5,985 nucleotides of DNA from Candidatus Thorarchaeota archaeon. GTDB lineage: Archaea; Asgardarchaeota; Thorarchaeia; Thorarchaeales; Thorarchaeaceae. Made by a program: the position numbers and the translations under genes. Position 1 is the first letter of the stretch. Every line of letters starts with the position of its first letter. The notes below the pieces were generated by a model. That model had not been told where the DNA came from. It did not search any database and saw only the letters and a program-made list of their open reading frames with translations. This document shows positions 1 through 5,911 of this stretch, piece by piece. Location of the stretch: positions 1 through 5,985 of the forward strand of contig JAEOUL010000250.1 in assembly GCA_016839345.1 (NCBI GenBank), given 5' to 3'.

Positions 1-1
1 A

Positions 2-109
2 CCAAAAGAGGGTCAGGTTGAAACCTCTGAGGAAAAACGAATAGATGAACTTCTTGAAGATTTAGAGAGAGAGGCTCGAGAAGAAAGAGAAAGAGAAGCT
101 GAAAAGTAA
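2..109 (+). CDS. C-terminal end of an unidentified gene (partial, 5' truncated by window edge)
   Basis: The frame beginning at base 2 is open from the window edge to a TAA at 107-109, giving 35 residues. The peptide is dominated by Glu, Arg and Lys; its second half (IDELLEDLEREAREE and onward) has the spacing of a long charged helix or coiled coil, ending in EAEK. This is typical of a disordered or helical tail and does not identify a family. The gene lies 32 bp upstream of the phosphatase gene in the same orientation, so the two may be co-transcribed. It is considered real because the frame is open, the composition is protein-like, and the stop is followed directly by the next gene's ribosome-binding site. 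No function is assigned. Confidence 0.6.
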   Translation, partial: PKEGQVETSEEKRIDELLEDLEREAREEREREAEK

Positions 110-128
110 GCCATCTTCCAGAATTATC

Positions 129-133
129 AGGTG
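129..133 (+). promoter_or_regulatory. Ribosome-binding site of the HAD phosphatase gene
   Basis: AGGTG matches the archaeal anti-Shine-Dalgarno complement (GGAGGTGA) and ends 8 nt before the TTG at 142. It supports TTG as the true start. There is no in-frame ATG or GTG between the preceding gene and the DVDGT motif, and the motif lies only nine residues in, so a later start would destroy the active site. Confidence 0.6.
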
Positions 134-141
134 TATTTCTA

Positions 142-789
142 TTGTCGATTAAGCTAGTAGTTTTTGACGTGGACGGGACACTTACGAAACACAGTAGTAT
201 ATGGTGGAGACTCCATGAGTTGTTTGGAACTACAAAGGAAGGGAAGCATTACTACGATCAATATTTTGCAGGAGAAATAACCTATGACCAGTGGGCTGAT
301 CTAGATGCAGCTCTTTGGAAAGGTAAACCTTTGAAAAGAGTGATGGAAACAGTACATGCTACAAAGTTGGTTCAAGGTGCAGATGAAACTATTCAGGTTC
401 TGAAGAATCATGGTATAGATACTGCAATCCTTTCTGGTGGTTTGGACATCATGGCAGATGATATTGCTAAACGGCTGGGCATTGACTATGTCCTAACCAA
501 TAGACTCCACCACAAAGATGGAATTTTGACTGGAACAGTAGACAATCTCGTAGCTTGGGGTGAAAAGACTCAGGAAATTTTGAAGATAAACGAGCATTTT
601 GACGTGCCTTTAGAAAATACCGCATTCATTGGGGATGGTCGAAATGATATGGGTGTCTTCTCTATAGTTGGTCTTTCTATTGCAATCAATCCGGAGTCCC
701 CAGATGTTGCTGCGGCGGCGGATATTGTGATAGAAGATGACGACCTTCGTGCAATTCTACCTTATATCATATCGGAGTACCAGCTATAA
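142..789 (+). CDS. HAD-IB family phosphatase, SerB-like
   Basis: This is a 215-aa cytosolic haloacid-dehalogenase-superfamily phosphatase that hydrolyses a small phosphorylated metabolite through an aspartyl-phosphate intermediate. All four HAD motifs are present: DVDGT (nucleophile D9, acid/base D11), SGG at 98-100, a motif III lysine at about K142, and GDGRND at 164-169 (Mg2+-binding acidic residues). An approximately 60-residue helical cap inserted between motifs I and II is the C1 type of phosphoserine phosphatases. The start is TTG, supported by an AGGTG site 8 nt upstream. Compared from memory with the Methanocaldococcus phosphoserine phosphatase, the cap residues that hold phosphoserine (a Glu just after motif I and an Arg in the cap) appear as Ser18 and Asp55. 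Fold and phosphatase activity are secure; phosphoserine specificity is doubtful, so no serB symbol is given. The 3' end overlaps the convergent antiporter gene. Confidence 0.88.
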   Translation: MSIKLVVFDVDGTLTKHSSIWWRLHELFGTTKEGKHYYDQYFAGEITYDQWADLDAALWKGKPLKRVMETVHATKLVQGADETIQVLKNHGIDTAILSGGLDIMADDIAKRLGIDYVLTNRLHHKDGILTGTVDNLVAWGEKTQEILKINEHFDVPLENTAFIGDGRNDMGVFSIVGLSIAINPESPDVAAAADIVIEDDDLRAILPYIISEYQL

Positions 790-1744
790 GAAGCACGAAT
801 ACATACGCTTGAAGCAAAATAATCATTGCACCCTCAAAGAAATCTAATTTGTGATCATCTGTTATTGCTTGTTTAAGAAACCAGAGACTTCCCGCAATTA
901 CCATAATCTGAAACAGAACGTATCTGTCCAAAGGGATTGGGACGAACATTCCTATTCCTCCCATAACAAGCAGTACAATCTGTAAGATTCCACCAATTAG
1001 ATTACCAACCGCAAGACCTACCTTTCCCTTTGCAGCAGCGATAACTGCAATACCATGCTCTGGAAGTGCTCCAGCTGCACCAAGAATCAATGCTGCAATA
1101 GCCACTTGGTTACCAATAAGTCCAATGGTGCCATGATAATCAGCAAGTAACATCTCTATAGAATGTGTGAGAATTTCACCAGCAAAGAATATCCCAATAA
1201 ATCCAATTACAGCTAATATAGTAGCTGTCCTCCGTGAATGACTTGGTTTTGCTTTTACTGCACTTTCCACGACATCACCTGTCGTGAGGGCACCTGCATA
1301 TATCAGATAAGACAAGAAAAAGACGAAGGATGCCAAGGGAGGAAATCTTGGGTCAACTGGTGCATCTGGAGCCACCATGTCCATTACTCCCAAGGCAAAC
1401 ATACTCAGCAGAGCAACGAATGTCCATCTAATCAATACCGAATCCTTCTTTATTGCTTCTTCTGGAACATCCATATCCTCCTTTCCTCTTGTGGATATGA
1501 TTATGGTGAATCCGAGAAGAAGCATGTTGAATCCTGCAGCAATGAGAACCGACAGAACCGCTATATCCAGAAGATCTTGATTTCCTGTTGCCCACCCATC
1601 GAAAGCAGCAATTCCGCTGATTACTGCCTCAGGCATATTACTTGCGAGACTAGATAGCATACCCGCCACATAAGCCGTGAATCCTAGGTGTCCTGCTGCA
1701 CTCTCCATACCTTCTACAGCCCACTCTGAGGGTCTAAAAGCCAA
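767..1744 (-). CDS. Ca2+/cation antiporter (CaCA, sodium/calcium exchanger) family membrane protein; annotated start is too short
   Basis: This is an integral membrane protein of the CaCA superfamily, expected to exchange Ca2+ or a related cation against Na+ or H+. The family is recognised by two inverted alpha-repeats. The first has SLASNMPEAVIS (residues 32-43 counting from the TTG at 1744), followed by a helix ending AGFNMLLLG (70-78). The second has GAAGALPEHGIAV (222-234) followed by GLAVGNLIGG (243-252); E39, E229 and N248 are the expected ion-site positions. About eight hydrophobic helices follow the start, with a charged loop at 86-101 between the halves. The gene ends at a TGA inside the convergent phosphatase gene. 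TTG 1744 is the first usual start codon in frame, but it cuts into the first repeat's opening helix, and the frame is open to 1990 (see separate entry). The transported ion cannot be deduced. It lies just downstream of thrC in the same orientation and is probably co-transcribed with it. Confidence 0.82.
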   Translation of the reverse strand: MAFRPSEWAVEGMESAAGHLGFTAYVAGMLSSLASNMPEAVISGIAAFDGWATGNQDLLDIAVLSVLIAAGFNMLLLGFTIIISTRGKEDMDVPEEAIKKDSVLIRWTFVALLSMFALGVMDMVAPDAPVDPRFPPLASFVFFLSYLIYAGALTTGDVVESAVKAKPSHSRRTATILAVIGFIGIFFAGEILTHSIEMLLADYHGTIGLIGNQVAIAALILGAAGALPEHGIAVIAAAKGKVGLAVGNLIGGILQIVLLVMGGIGMFVPIPLDRYVLFQIMVIAGSLWFLKQAITDDHKLDFFEGAMIILLQAYVFVLLIAGTPI

Positions 1745-1990
1745 CCATGTGCCTCCAACTAATCCTAGTATAAGGACAATGGTAGGCTCAATCCCTGTGA
1801 TTCTTAGGTAGAAATAGAATATCAGGAGTCCAAGAAAGAATACTAGCTCTTTTCTTCCAGCAACTAGGGAGTCTCTTACTCTATGATAATGCTTGCTGCT
1901 ATCAGTAGACTGTTCGATTTGAATTTCCCCCGTTGGGTATCTTAACAGTTCCTTGTTATTCTTTTCCTGAATATTAATAATGCTGGTTTT
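1745..1990 (-). other. In-frame coding extension of the antiporter gene without a usual start codon
   Basis: Reading the antiporter frame upstream of 1744, there is no stop until TAG at 1993-1991, so 82 more codons are open. They encode a polar, charged segment (for example ELLRYPTGEIQIEQS), then a hydrophobic run (VFFLGLLIFYFYL) and a second one (TIVLILGLVGGTWL) that continues directly into residues 1-20 of the shorter ORF. This is the expected N-terminal topology of a CaCA protein. No ATG, GTG or TTG exists in this frame here. Possible starts are ATT at 1981 or 1978, or CTG at 1948, none with a well-spaced ribosome-binding site. A GTG at 1998-1996, seven bases after the thrC stop, lies in another frame, so a one-base error in the assembly would also explain the pattern. 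I am confident it is translated, not of where translation begins. Confidence 0.7.
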
Positions 1991-2004
1991 CTAAGCACCA
2001 ATAA

Positions 2005-3159
2005 TCATATGTCGATGTATCTTGCACCGCTTCCAGTGTTTAACAAAACAACATCTTCGTCATAATCAATCTTGCCTGAATCAACTAAATTACTCAGTCC
2101 ACAAATCCCCACTGCTGTTTCTGGACAAATATCAAGACCCTCGAGTTTTGATGCCATTCTTCTTGTAGGTTCAATATCCTGTTCAGCCACAGCAACTGCT
2201 CCTCCACCCGATTGCCTGATTGCATTAAGAATCAGTCTCCCTGCAAATGGACTTGGCACTCTAAGACCCAAAGCTTGTGTTTCCCCATTAATCCAAGGAT
2301 CGACAATATCTATATCTTTCTCAATAGCTCGAACAATGGGTGCACATCCGCCACTCTGTGCGGCGAACAATCTTGGTCTTTCACTGCCAATTAGACCGAT
2401 TGCTTCTAGTTCCTCAAAAGCCTTCCAAATTCCGATGATTGCAGTGCCTCCTCCAGTTGGGCATATAATGGCATCAGGTACTGACCATCCAGTCTGCTCA
2501 GAGATTTCGAATCCTATAGTTTTCTTACCTTCAACACGATAAGGTTCCTTTGTGGTCGATAGATCTGTCCAGTCACCATCTTGTTTCATCATTTCAGCTG
2601 CAGCATCCGAAATGTTACCCTCGACACGTGTCGTTACTGCGCCGAACAGAGCGCACTGAGAGAAGAAACCATAAGGTGTGTCCTCAGGCATGAAAATGAA
2701 TGATTTGAGACCTGCAGCAGCGGCATATGCACTTGTTGAAACAGCAGCATTTCCTGCTGAAGGTAAAGCAAAAGCTGTGGCACCAAGTTCATAATGTTTT
2801 GAAACCGCTACACAAAGCCCCCTGTCCTTGAAACTTGTTGTTGGATTTTGAGCTTCATCCTTTATCCGAAGCATACGAAGACCTAGATGCTTTCCGAGTC
2901 TTCTTGAGAGAATTAGAGGTGTCCATCCTTCACCCAGACTTATGATGCAAGATGGAGATTTCACTGGCAATAGCTGTGAGTATCTCCACATTGAATTAGT
3001 ATCGGAAGGAAATTCGTTTCTAGAAATGTCCTCCCTAACACCTGCGATATCATACATTGCAAATAGAGGTGATCCACACACACAAAAGGTCGCAGGTCTC
3101 TCAGCTGTGTGTTTTCTCCTACACTGCGGACATTCAAGATGAGATATATGAGATATCAA
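2005..3159 (-). CDS. thrC: Threonine synthase, PLP-dependent, with N-terminal zinc ribbon
   Basis: This enzyme converts O-phospho-L-homoserine and water to L-threonine and phosphate, the last step of threonine biosynthesis in the cytosol. The 384-aa protein opens with a small zinc ribbon (C10-x2-C13 and C26-x-C28), as in archaeal and plant-like threonine synthases. Then follow the substrate-binding loop LGEGWTPL (75-82), the PLP lysine K111 in NPTTSFKDRG, PSAGNA (133-138), PYRVEGKKTIGFE (206-218), and the glycine loop PTGGGT (234-239) that holds the cofactor phosphate. PYRVEGKKT together with the zinc ribbon favours threonine synthase over the related threonine dehydratase or cysteine synthase. 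The start is TTG at 3159, because an in-frame TGA lies three codons upstream and no ATG occurs before the zinc ribbon. A GTGAG site ends 5 nt before it. The antiporter gene follows directly and the ChlI-like gene diverges upstream. Confidence 0.93.
   Translation of the reverse strand: MISHISHLECPQCRRKHTAERPATFCVCGSPLFAMYDIAGVREDISRNEFPSDTNSMWRYSQLLPVKSPSCIISLGEGWTPLILSRRLGKHLGLRMLRIKDEAQNPTTSFKDRGLCVAVSKHYELGATAFALPSAGNAAVSTSAYAAAAGLKSFIFMPEDTPYGFFSQCALFGAVTTRVEGNISDAAAEMMKQDGDWTDLSTTKEPYRVEGKKTIGFEISEQTGWSVPDAIICPTGGGTAIIGIWKAFEELEAIGLIGSERPRLFAAQSGGCAPIVRAIEKDIDIVDPWINGETQALGLRVPSPFAGRLILNAIRQSGGGAVAVAEQDIEPTRRMASKLEGLDICPETAVGICGLSNLVDSGKIDYDEDVVLLNTGSGARYIDI
3139..3156 (-). repeat. Perfect 9-bp tandem duplication at the 5' end of thrC
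   Basis: On the plus strand ATGAGATAT occurs twice in direct succession (3139-3147 and 3148-3156). On the coding strand this encodes Ile-Ser-His twice (residues 2-7), immediately after the TTG start and before the zinc-ribbon cysteines. A simple in-frame slippage or duplication event would explain it. The repeat is certain; functional meaning is unknown. Confidence 0.8.
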
Positions 3160-3164
3160 GAAGA

Positions 3165-3169
3165 CTCAC
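3165..3169 (-). promoter_or_regulatory. Probable ribosome-binding site of thrC
   Basis: GTGAG on the minus strand matches part of the GGAGGTGA consensus and ends 5 nt upstream of the TTG at 3159. It contains the in-frame TGA that rules out any earlier start, so it supports TTG 3159 as the initiation codon. Confidence 0.4.
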
Positions 3170-3235
3170 ATTCATTACATGAACACTTAGCCTTATTTGT
3201 AACTATCACTCCTATTTCTCGGAAATACAACAAAA
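3170..3235. promoter_or_regulatory. Divergent promoter region between thrC and the ChlI-like gene
   Basis: These roughly 70 bp are the only non-coding sequence that can hold promoters for both thrC (leftward) and the ATPase gene (rightward). On the minus strand TTACAAATA (3202-3194) is an acceptable archaeal TATA-like box; transcription starting about 25 nt downstream would begin near 3173, just before the thrC ribosome-binding site. On the plus strand the candidates (CTTATTTGT at 3192-3200 and CTATTTCTC at 3212-3220) are weaker. No clear inverted-repeat operator or riboswitch fold was seen. Assignment of individual elements is inference. Confidence 0.35.
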
Positions 3236-3239
3236 AGGG
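3236..3239 (+). promoter_or_regulatory. Ribosome-binding site of the ChlI-like gene, favouring the second ATG
   Basis: AGGG, preceded by a run of A, abuts the first in-frame ATG (3240), which is too close to work for that codon. It lies 6 nt upstream of the second ATG at 3246, which is normal spacing. It therefore favours 3246 as the start. Confidence 0.5.
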
Positions 3240-3245
3240 ATGCTT

Positions 3246-4436
3246 ATGGGTGAGCTAAAACGAACAACCCTCCCATTTACTTCATTGGTGGGTCTTGAGA
3301 AACTTAAGCTAGCCCTAATTCTAAATGGTATAAATCCCCTCATTGGAGGAGTTCTTGTATCTGGACCAAAAGGTACAGGAAAAACTACGGTGGTCAGAGC
3401 TCTAGCTGACTTGCTTCCCGAAGTAGAAGTAGTCGATGGTTGTCGATTTGGCTGCAATCCACACCATCCTGATTTATTGTGTGCTGAGTGTCGCGCTCGT
3501 TTCGACTCTGGAACGAAACTCAAACCGAAGGTCAGAAAAATGAGAGTGGTTAATCTTCCTCTGTCAACAACTGAGGATAGGTTGATTGGAGCTCTTGATA
3601 TTGAACGCGTTCTGAAAGAGGGAATTCAAGCGCTCAAACCCGGGATTCTTGCAGAAGCCCACCAGAATGTCCTCTACGTAGATGAAGTCAACCTACTTCC
3701 TGATCATTTGGTGGATGATTTACTTGATGCTGCAGCCACAAAGATCAATGTGATTGAACGTGAAGGAATCTCAATCGCACATCCTTCTGATTTTGTTTTG
3801 ATAGGAACTATGAATCCAGAAGAGGGTGAGTTGAGACCTCAGCTATTAGACAGATTCCCCTTACATGTTGCTGTTGGTTCAAATCACACTATCGAAGAAC
3901 GAATGGAGTTAGTTCGGAGAAATCTGGAGTTTGAAGATAATCCTAACGAATTTCGAAAAGCTTGGGAAGAGAAACAGAACCAACTCAGGGAAAAGATTAT
4001 CCAGGCAAAAGAACTACTCCCGAAAGTTATTCTCCCTGAATCCAACCTCAGAGCAATCGCAATGGCTTGTGATGCACTAGAAGTTGATGGTGTAAGACCT
4101 GACATTATCATCTCCAAAGTCGCAATCACAAACGCAGCACTAGAAGGACGAACAGAAGTTACGCTTGAAGATATGAAGATGGCATCGCAACTTGCTTTAA
4201 GTCATAGAACTCGGAGAGGAGGTCTCTTAGAACCTCCATTACCTGATGATGTGGATCAAGCCATCACGAAAGCTGCTGAGATAACCAAGAAATCCGGGCC
4301 CCAAAAATCTCCTACAGAAGTTCCACCTGAAGACGATAAATCTGGTCCAAGAATCAGTGGGGGACGATTTGGAAGGGGAGATCAGTACGCTCAATATGGA
4401 AAGCAGGAAGGCAAAAAAAAACTCCGGAAGGAGTAA
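3246..4436 (+). CDS. AAA+ ATPase of the ChlI/BchI (Mg/Co-chelatase small subunit) family
   Basis: This soluble AAA+ ATPase is expected to form a ring that powers a partner VWA subunit; in chelatases the pair drives insertion of Mg2+ or Co2+ into a tetrapyrrole bound to ChlH/CobN. In the 396-aa protein, Walker A is GPKGTGKT (40-47). A four-cysteine cluster follows at C66, C70, C79 and C82. The ChlI signature LPLSTTEDRLIGALDIERVL is at about 104-123, Walker B is VLYVDE (142-147), and sensor 1 plus arginine finger lie in GTMNPEEGELRPQLLDRF (187-204). Sensor 2 is GVRPD with R284. The last 50 or so residues form a low-complexity Pro/Gly/Lys tail. ATG 3240 is possible, but the ribosome-binding site fits 3246. 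The VWA gene follows 44 bp later and is its obvious partner. Family and ATPase function are secure; 'magnesium chelatase' as a role is not, because chlorophyll synthesis is unlikely here. Cobalt chelation or another remodelling task is equally possible. Confidence 0.9.
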   Translation: MGELKRTTLPFTSLVGLEKLKLALILNGINPLIGGVLVSGPKGTGKTTVVRALADLLPEVEVVDGCRFGCNPHHPDLLCAECRARFDSGTKLKPKVRKMRVVNLPLSTTEDRLIGALDIERVLKEGIQALKPGILAEAHQNVLYVDEVNLLPDHLVDDLLDAAATKINVIEREGISIAHPSDFVLIGTMNPEEGELRPQLLDRFPLHVAVGSNHTIEERMELVRRNLEFEDNPNEFRKAWEEKQNQLREKIIQAKELLPKVILPESNLRAIAMACDALEVDGVRPDIIISKVAITNAALEGRTEVTLEDMKMASQLALSHRTRRGGLLEPPLPDDVDQAITKAAEITKKSGPQKSPTEVPPEDDKSGPRISGGRFGRGDQYAQYGKQEGKKKLRKE

Positions 4437-4460
4437 GAAGACCACAGGGCAATCCCATCA

Positions 4461-4465
4461 AAGGT
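4461..4465 (+). promoter_or_regulatory. Possible ribosome-binding site before the VWA gene
   Basis: AAGGT is the only purine-rich match between the ATPase stop and the VWA gene's ATG. It is 15 nt from the in-frame ATG 4481, longer than usual, and only 5 nt from the out-of-frame ATG 4471. It therefore leaves the exact start unsettled. Confidence 0.3.
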
Positions 4466-4480
4466 ACAATATGTGCAATC

Positions 4481-5911
4481 ATGATGGTTGTCATTTTCAT
4501 GTATTTCGCTTGGATTTTTGCAAGTCCTATCAACCTACTTTTTGGAACACAGTTTCTTCAATTCCCCACTCCTGCCGCGTTAGTCATTGACACTCTTGTT
4601 ATTGCACCTCTCATGTGGTTCTTCATCAAAAAATGGCTAAGTGTAATGACTCGAAGAAAAAGTGGCCCAGCAGCTGGAATTGATACTGTTGAGCCTGGAG
4701 AAGGGAAACCTGAACCCGGAGATGAATGGGGTCTCGCAACAAGACCGTATGAAGCCAGGAAAGAAACTAAGGTATCAGGTTCAAAGTCAGATATTCGAGA
4801 AGCCCCCTTTGGTCTGGAAGATGATTTCTTTGTGAAAATGCCTGACATTGATACAGGTGAGGAATTATTTGATTTAGAGAAGCTACGAAAACGTGCAATG
4901 ATACGGGCGCGAGTATCATCGGGAGGTTGGATCAAGAAGAGAGTCAGCTCGAGAGCTGTTGGTTCTCTCAAATCAGCTGATAGCATGAAGCATGGTCGGC
5001 CAATCAGATCTCGAATACCCCCTCGTGAAATAGGTAGCATTCATCTACCATCGACTGTGATAGCAGCAGTTGCACGCACTGGTCGAGCTCCTGAAGGTGG
5101 TATCACAATTAAAAAAGAGGACATTCGTGAAAGTGTTTTCACTGGCCGTACTCCCCTTACTATTATTCTTGTTATTGATGTTAGTCTTTCAATGAAAGGG
5201 AGTATGGAACAAATACGAAATTTCCTAGAGCGTCTGGAAAGTGAAACAAGAGGGTCTAAAGACAGAACGGGTATTGTTGCCTTCAAAGATAGTGGAGCTA
5301 TTGAGATTCAAGCTCCTACAACGAACTGGAACAAAATCTACCGTGCGTTAGGTAGATTGAAAATCTCTGGACTCACTCCATTAGCTGAAGCACTCAGAAA
5401 ATCTCTCGATACAATCAGAAGAGAACGAATGAGGAATTCCGACATAGAACCACTAATTATACTCATATCCGACTTCTCACCTAACATACCTTTGGCTCAA
5501 TCTATAGGTCCTGGTCATGAGAGATACACACCAATCCAGGATCTTGTTCGTACAGCAAGACTTGTTCGAAAAGCCAAAATACGATTATCAGCAGTCACTG
5601 TTGATCCTGAACAATCTAAGTGGTCCAGGTTCTTAAAGCGTCCCTATCATGAAGCTCTCGAACTAGCAGCAATGCTCCGAATGAGAAAGGAGGGTCTCCA
5701 AGATCCCATTGAAACCATTCTCAAGGTTGATGAGTTCAGAAAGACATTTGGAGCTTACCTCGTAGCTCGAGCTGCAGGGGGACGGGCTTATCTTTCAACA
5801 GAACTAATGAAAGAGTCTTCAATTCTTGGGACATTACTCTCTTCAAGCCGTTCCAAGGCGAGATTGAGAGAACAGGACTTACAAGAGGTCGAAGCGTATC
5901 TTCCTAAGTGA
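4481..5911 (+). CDS. Membrane-anchored ChlD-like protein: two N-terminal helices, linker, C-terminal VWA domain
   Basis: This is the probable partner of the upstream ChlI-type ATPase. In the 476-aa product, residues 2-21 and 31-49 are hydrophobic helices separated by a short loop and followed by KKW and TRRK, so the rest should face the cytoplasm. Residues about 57-120 are a polar linker. Residues about 171-230 (HGRPIRSRIPP, then IKKEDIRESVF) match the proline/arginine-rich linker of ChlD. The von Willebrand A domain begins near 225 and keeps a complete metal-ion-dependent adhesion site: DVSLS (D233, S235, S237), T299 in GLTPLAEAL, and D331 in ISDFS. KDRTGIVAF and the following segment also match ChlD. 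Classical ChlD has an AAA+ domain in front of this region; here it is absent and a membrane hairpin takes its place. ATG 4481 is the first in-frame start; ATG 4484 or an unusual earlier codon is possible, since upstream codons read RRPQGNPIKG in frame. The metal-chelatase role is inference. Confidence 0.85.
   Translation: MMVVIFMYFAWIFASPINLLFGTQFLQFPTPAALVIDTLVIAPLMWFFIKKWLSVMTRRKSGPAAGIDTVEPGEGKPEPGDEWGLATRPYEARKETKVSGSKSDIREAPFGLEDDFFVKMPDIDTGEELFDLEKLRKRAMIRARVSSGGWIKKRVSSRAVGSLKSADSMKHGRPIRSRIPPREIGSIHLPSTVIAAVARTGRAPEGGITIKKEDIRESVFTGRTPLTIILVIDVSLSMKGSMEQIRNFLERLESETRGSKDRTGIVAFKDSGAIEIQAPTTNWNKIYRALGRLKISGLTPLAEALRKSLDTIRRERMRNSDIEPLIILISDFSPNIPLAQSIGPGHERYTPIQDLVRTARLVRKAKIRLSAVTVDPEQSKWSRFLKRPYHEALELAAMLRMRKEGLQDPIETILKVDEFRKTFGAYLVARAAGGRAYLSTELMKESSILGTLLSSSRSKARLREQDLQEVEAYLPK

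Noticed and set aside
1238..1657. 139-codon open frame on the plus strand opposite the antiporter
   Set aside because: It is antisense to a clear membrane-protein frame, its translation is rich in Cys, His and Tyr without any motif, and it has no ribosome-binding site. It is a shadow frame.
1970..1982. AT-rich stretch as a TATA box for an internal antiporter promoter
   Set aside because: It lies within the frame that appears to be translated, and a start there would give a transcript lacking any usual start codon until 1744. Plain AT-richness is the simpler reading.
2072..2542. 156-codon open frame on the plus strand opposite thrC
   Set aside because: It is antisense to the well-conserved PLP-binding core of threonine synthase, with Ser/Pro/Ile-rich composition and no recognisable domain.
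3212..3523. 103-codon minus-strand frame over the start of the ChlI-like gene
   Set aside because: It is antisense to Walker A and the cysteine cluster of the ATPase; its Ser/Thr/Pro/Arg-rich product has no motif.
4426..4433. GGAAGGAG as a strong ribosome-binding site for the VWA gene
   Set aside because: It is the Lys-Glu codon pair ending the ATPase, and no start codon in any frame follows at a workable distance. The nearest ATG is 37 nt away.
4357..4590. 77-codon plus-strand frame across the ATPase/VWA junction, including an ATG at 4471 with good ribosome-binding-site spacing
   Set aside because: The translation overlaps the end of the ATPase and the start of the VWA protein in a third frame and is Cys/His/Ser-rich without a family signal. 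A regulatory short ORF cannot be excluded but is not supported.
4558..5040. 160-codon minus-strand frame opposite the VWA gene
   Set aside because: It covers the linker region of the VWA protein, whose plus-strand frame matches ChlD. The minus-strand translation has no domain signature.
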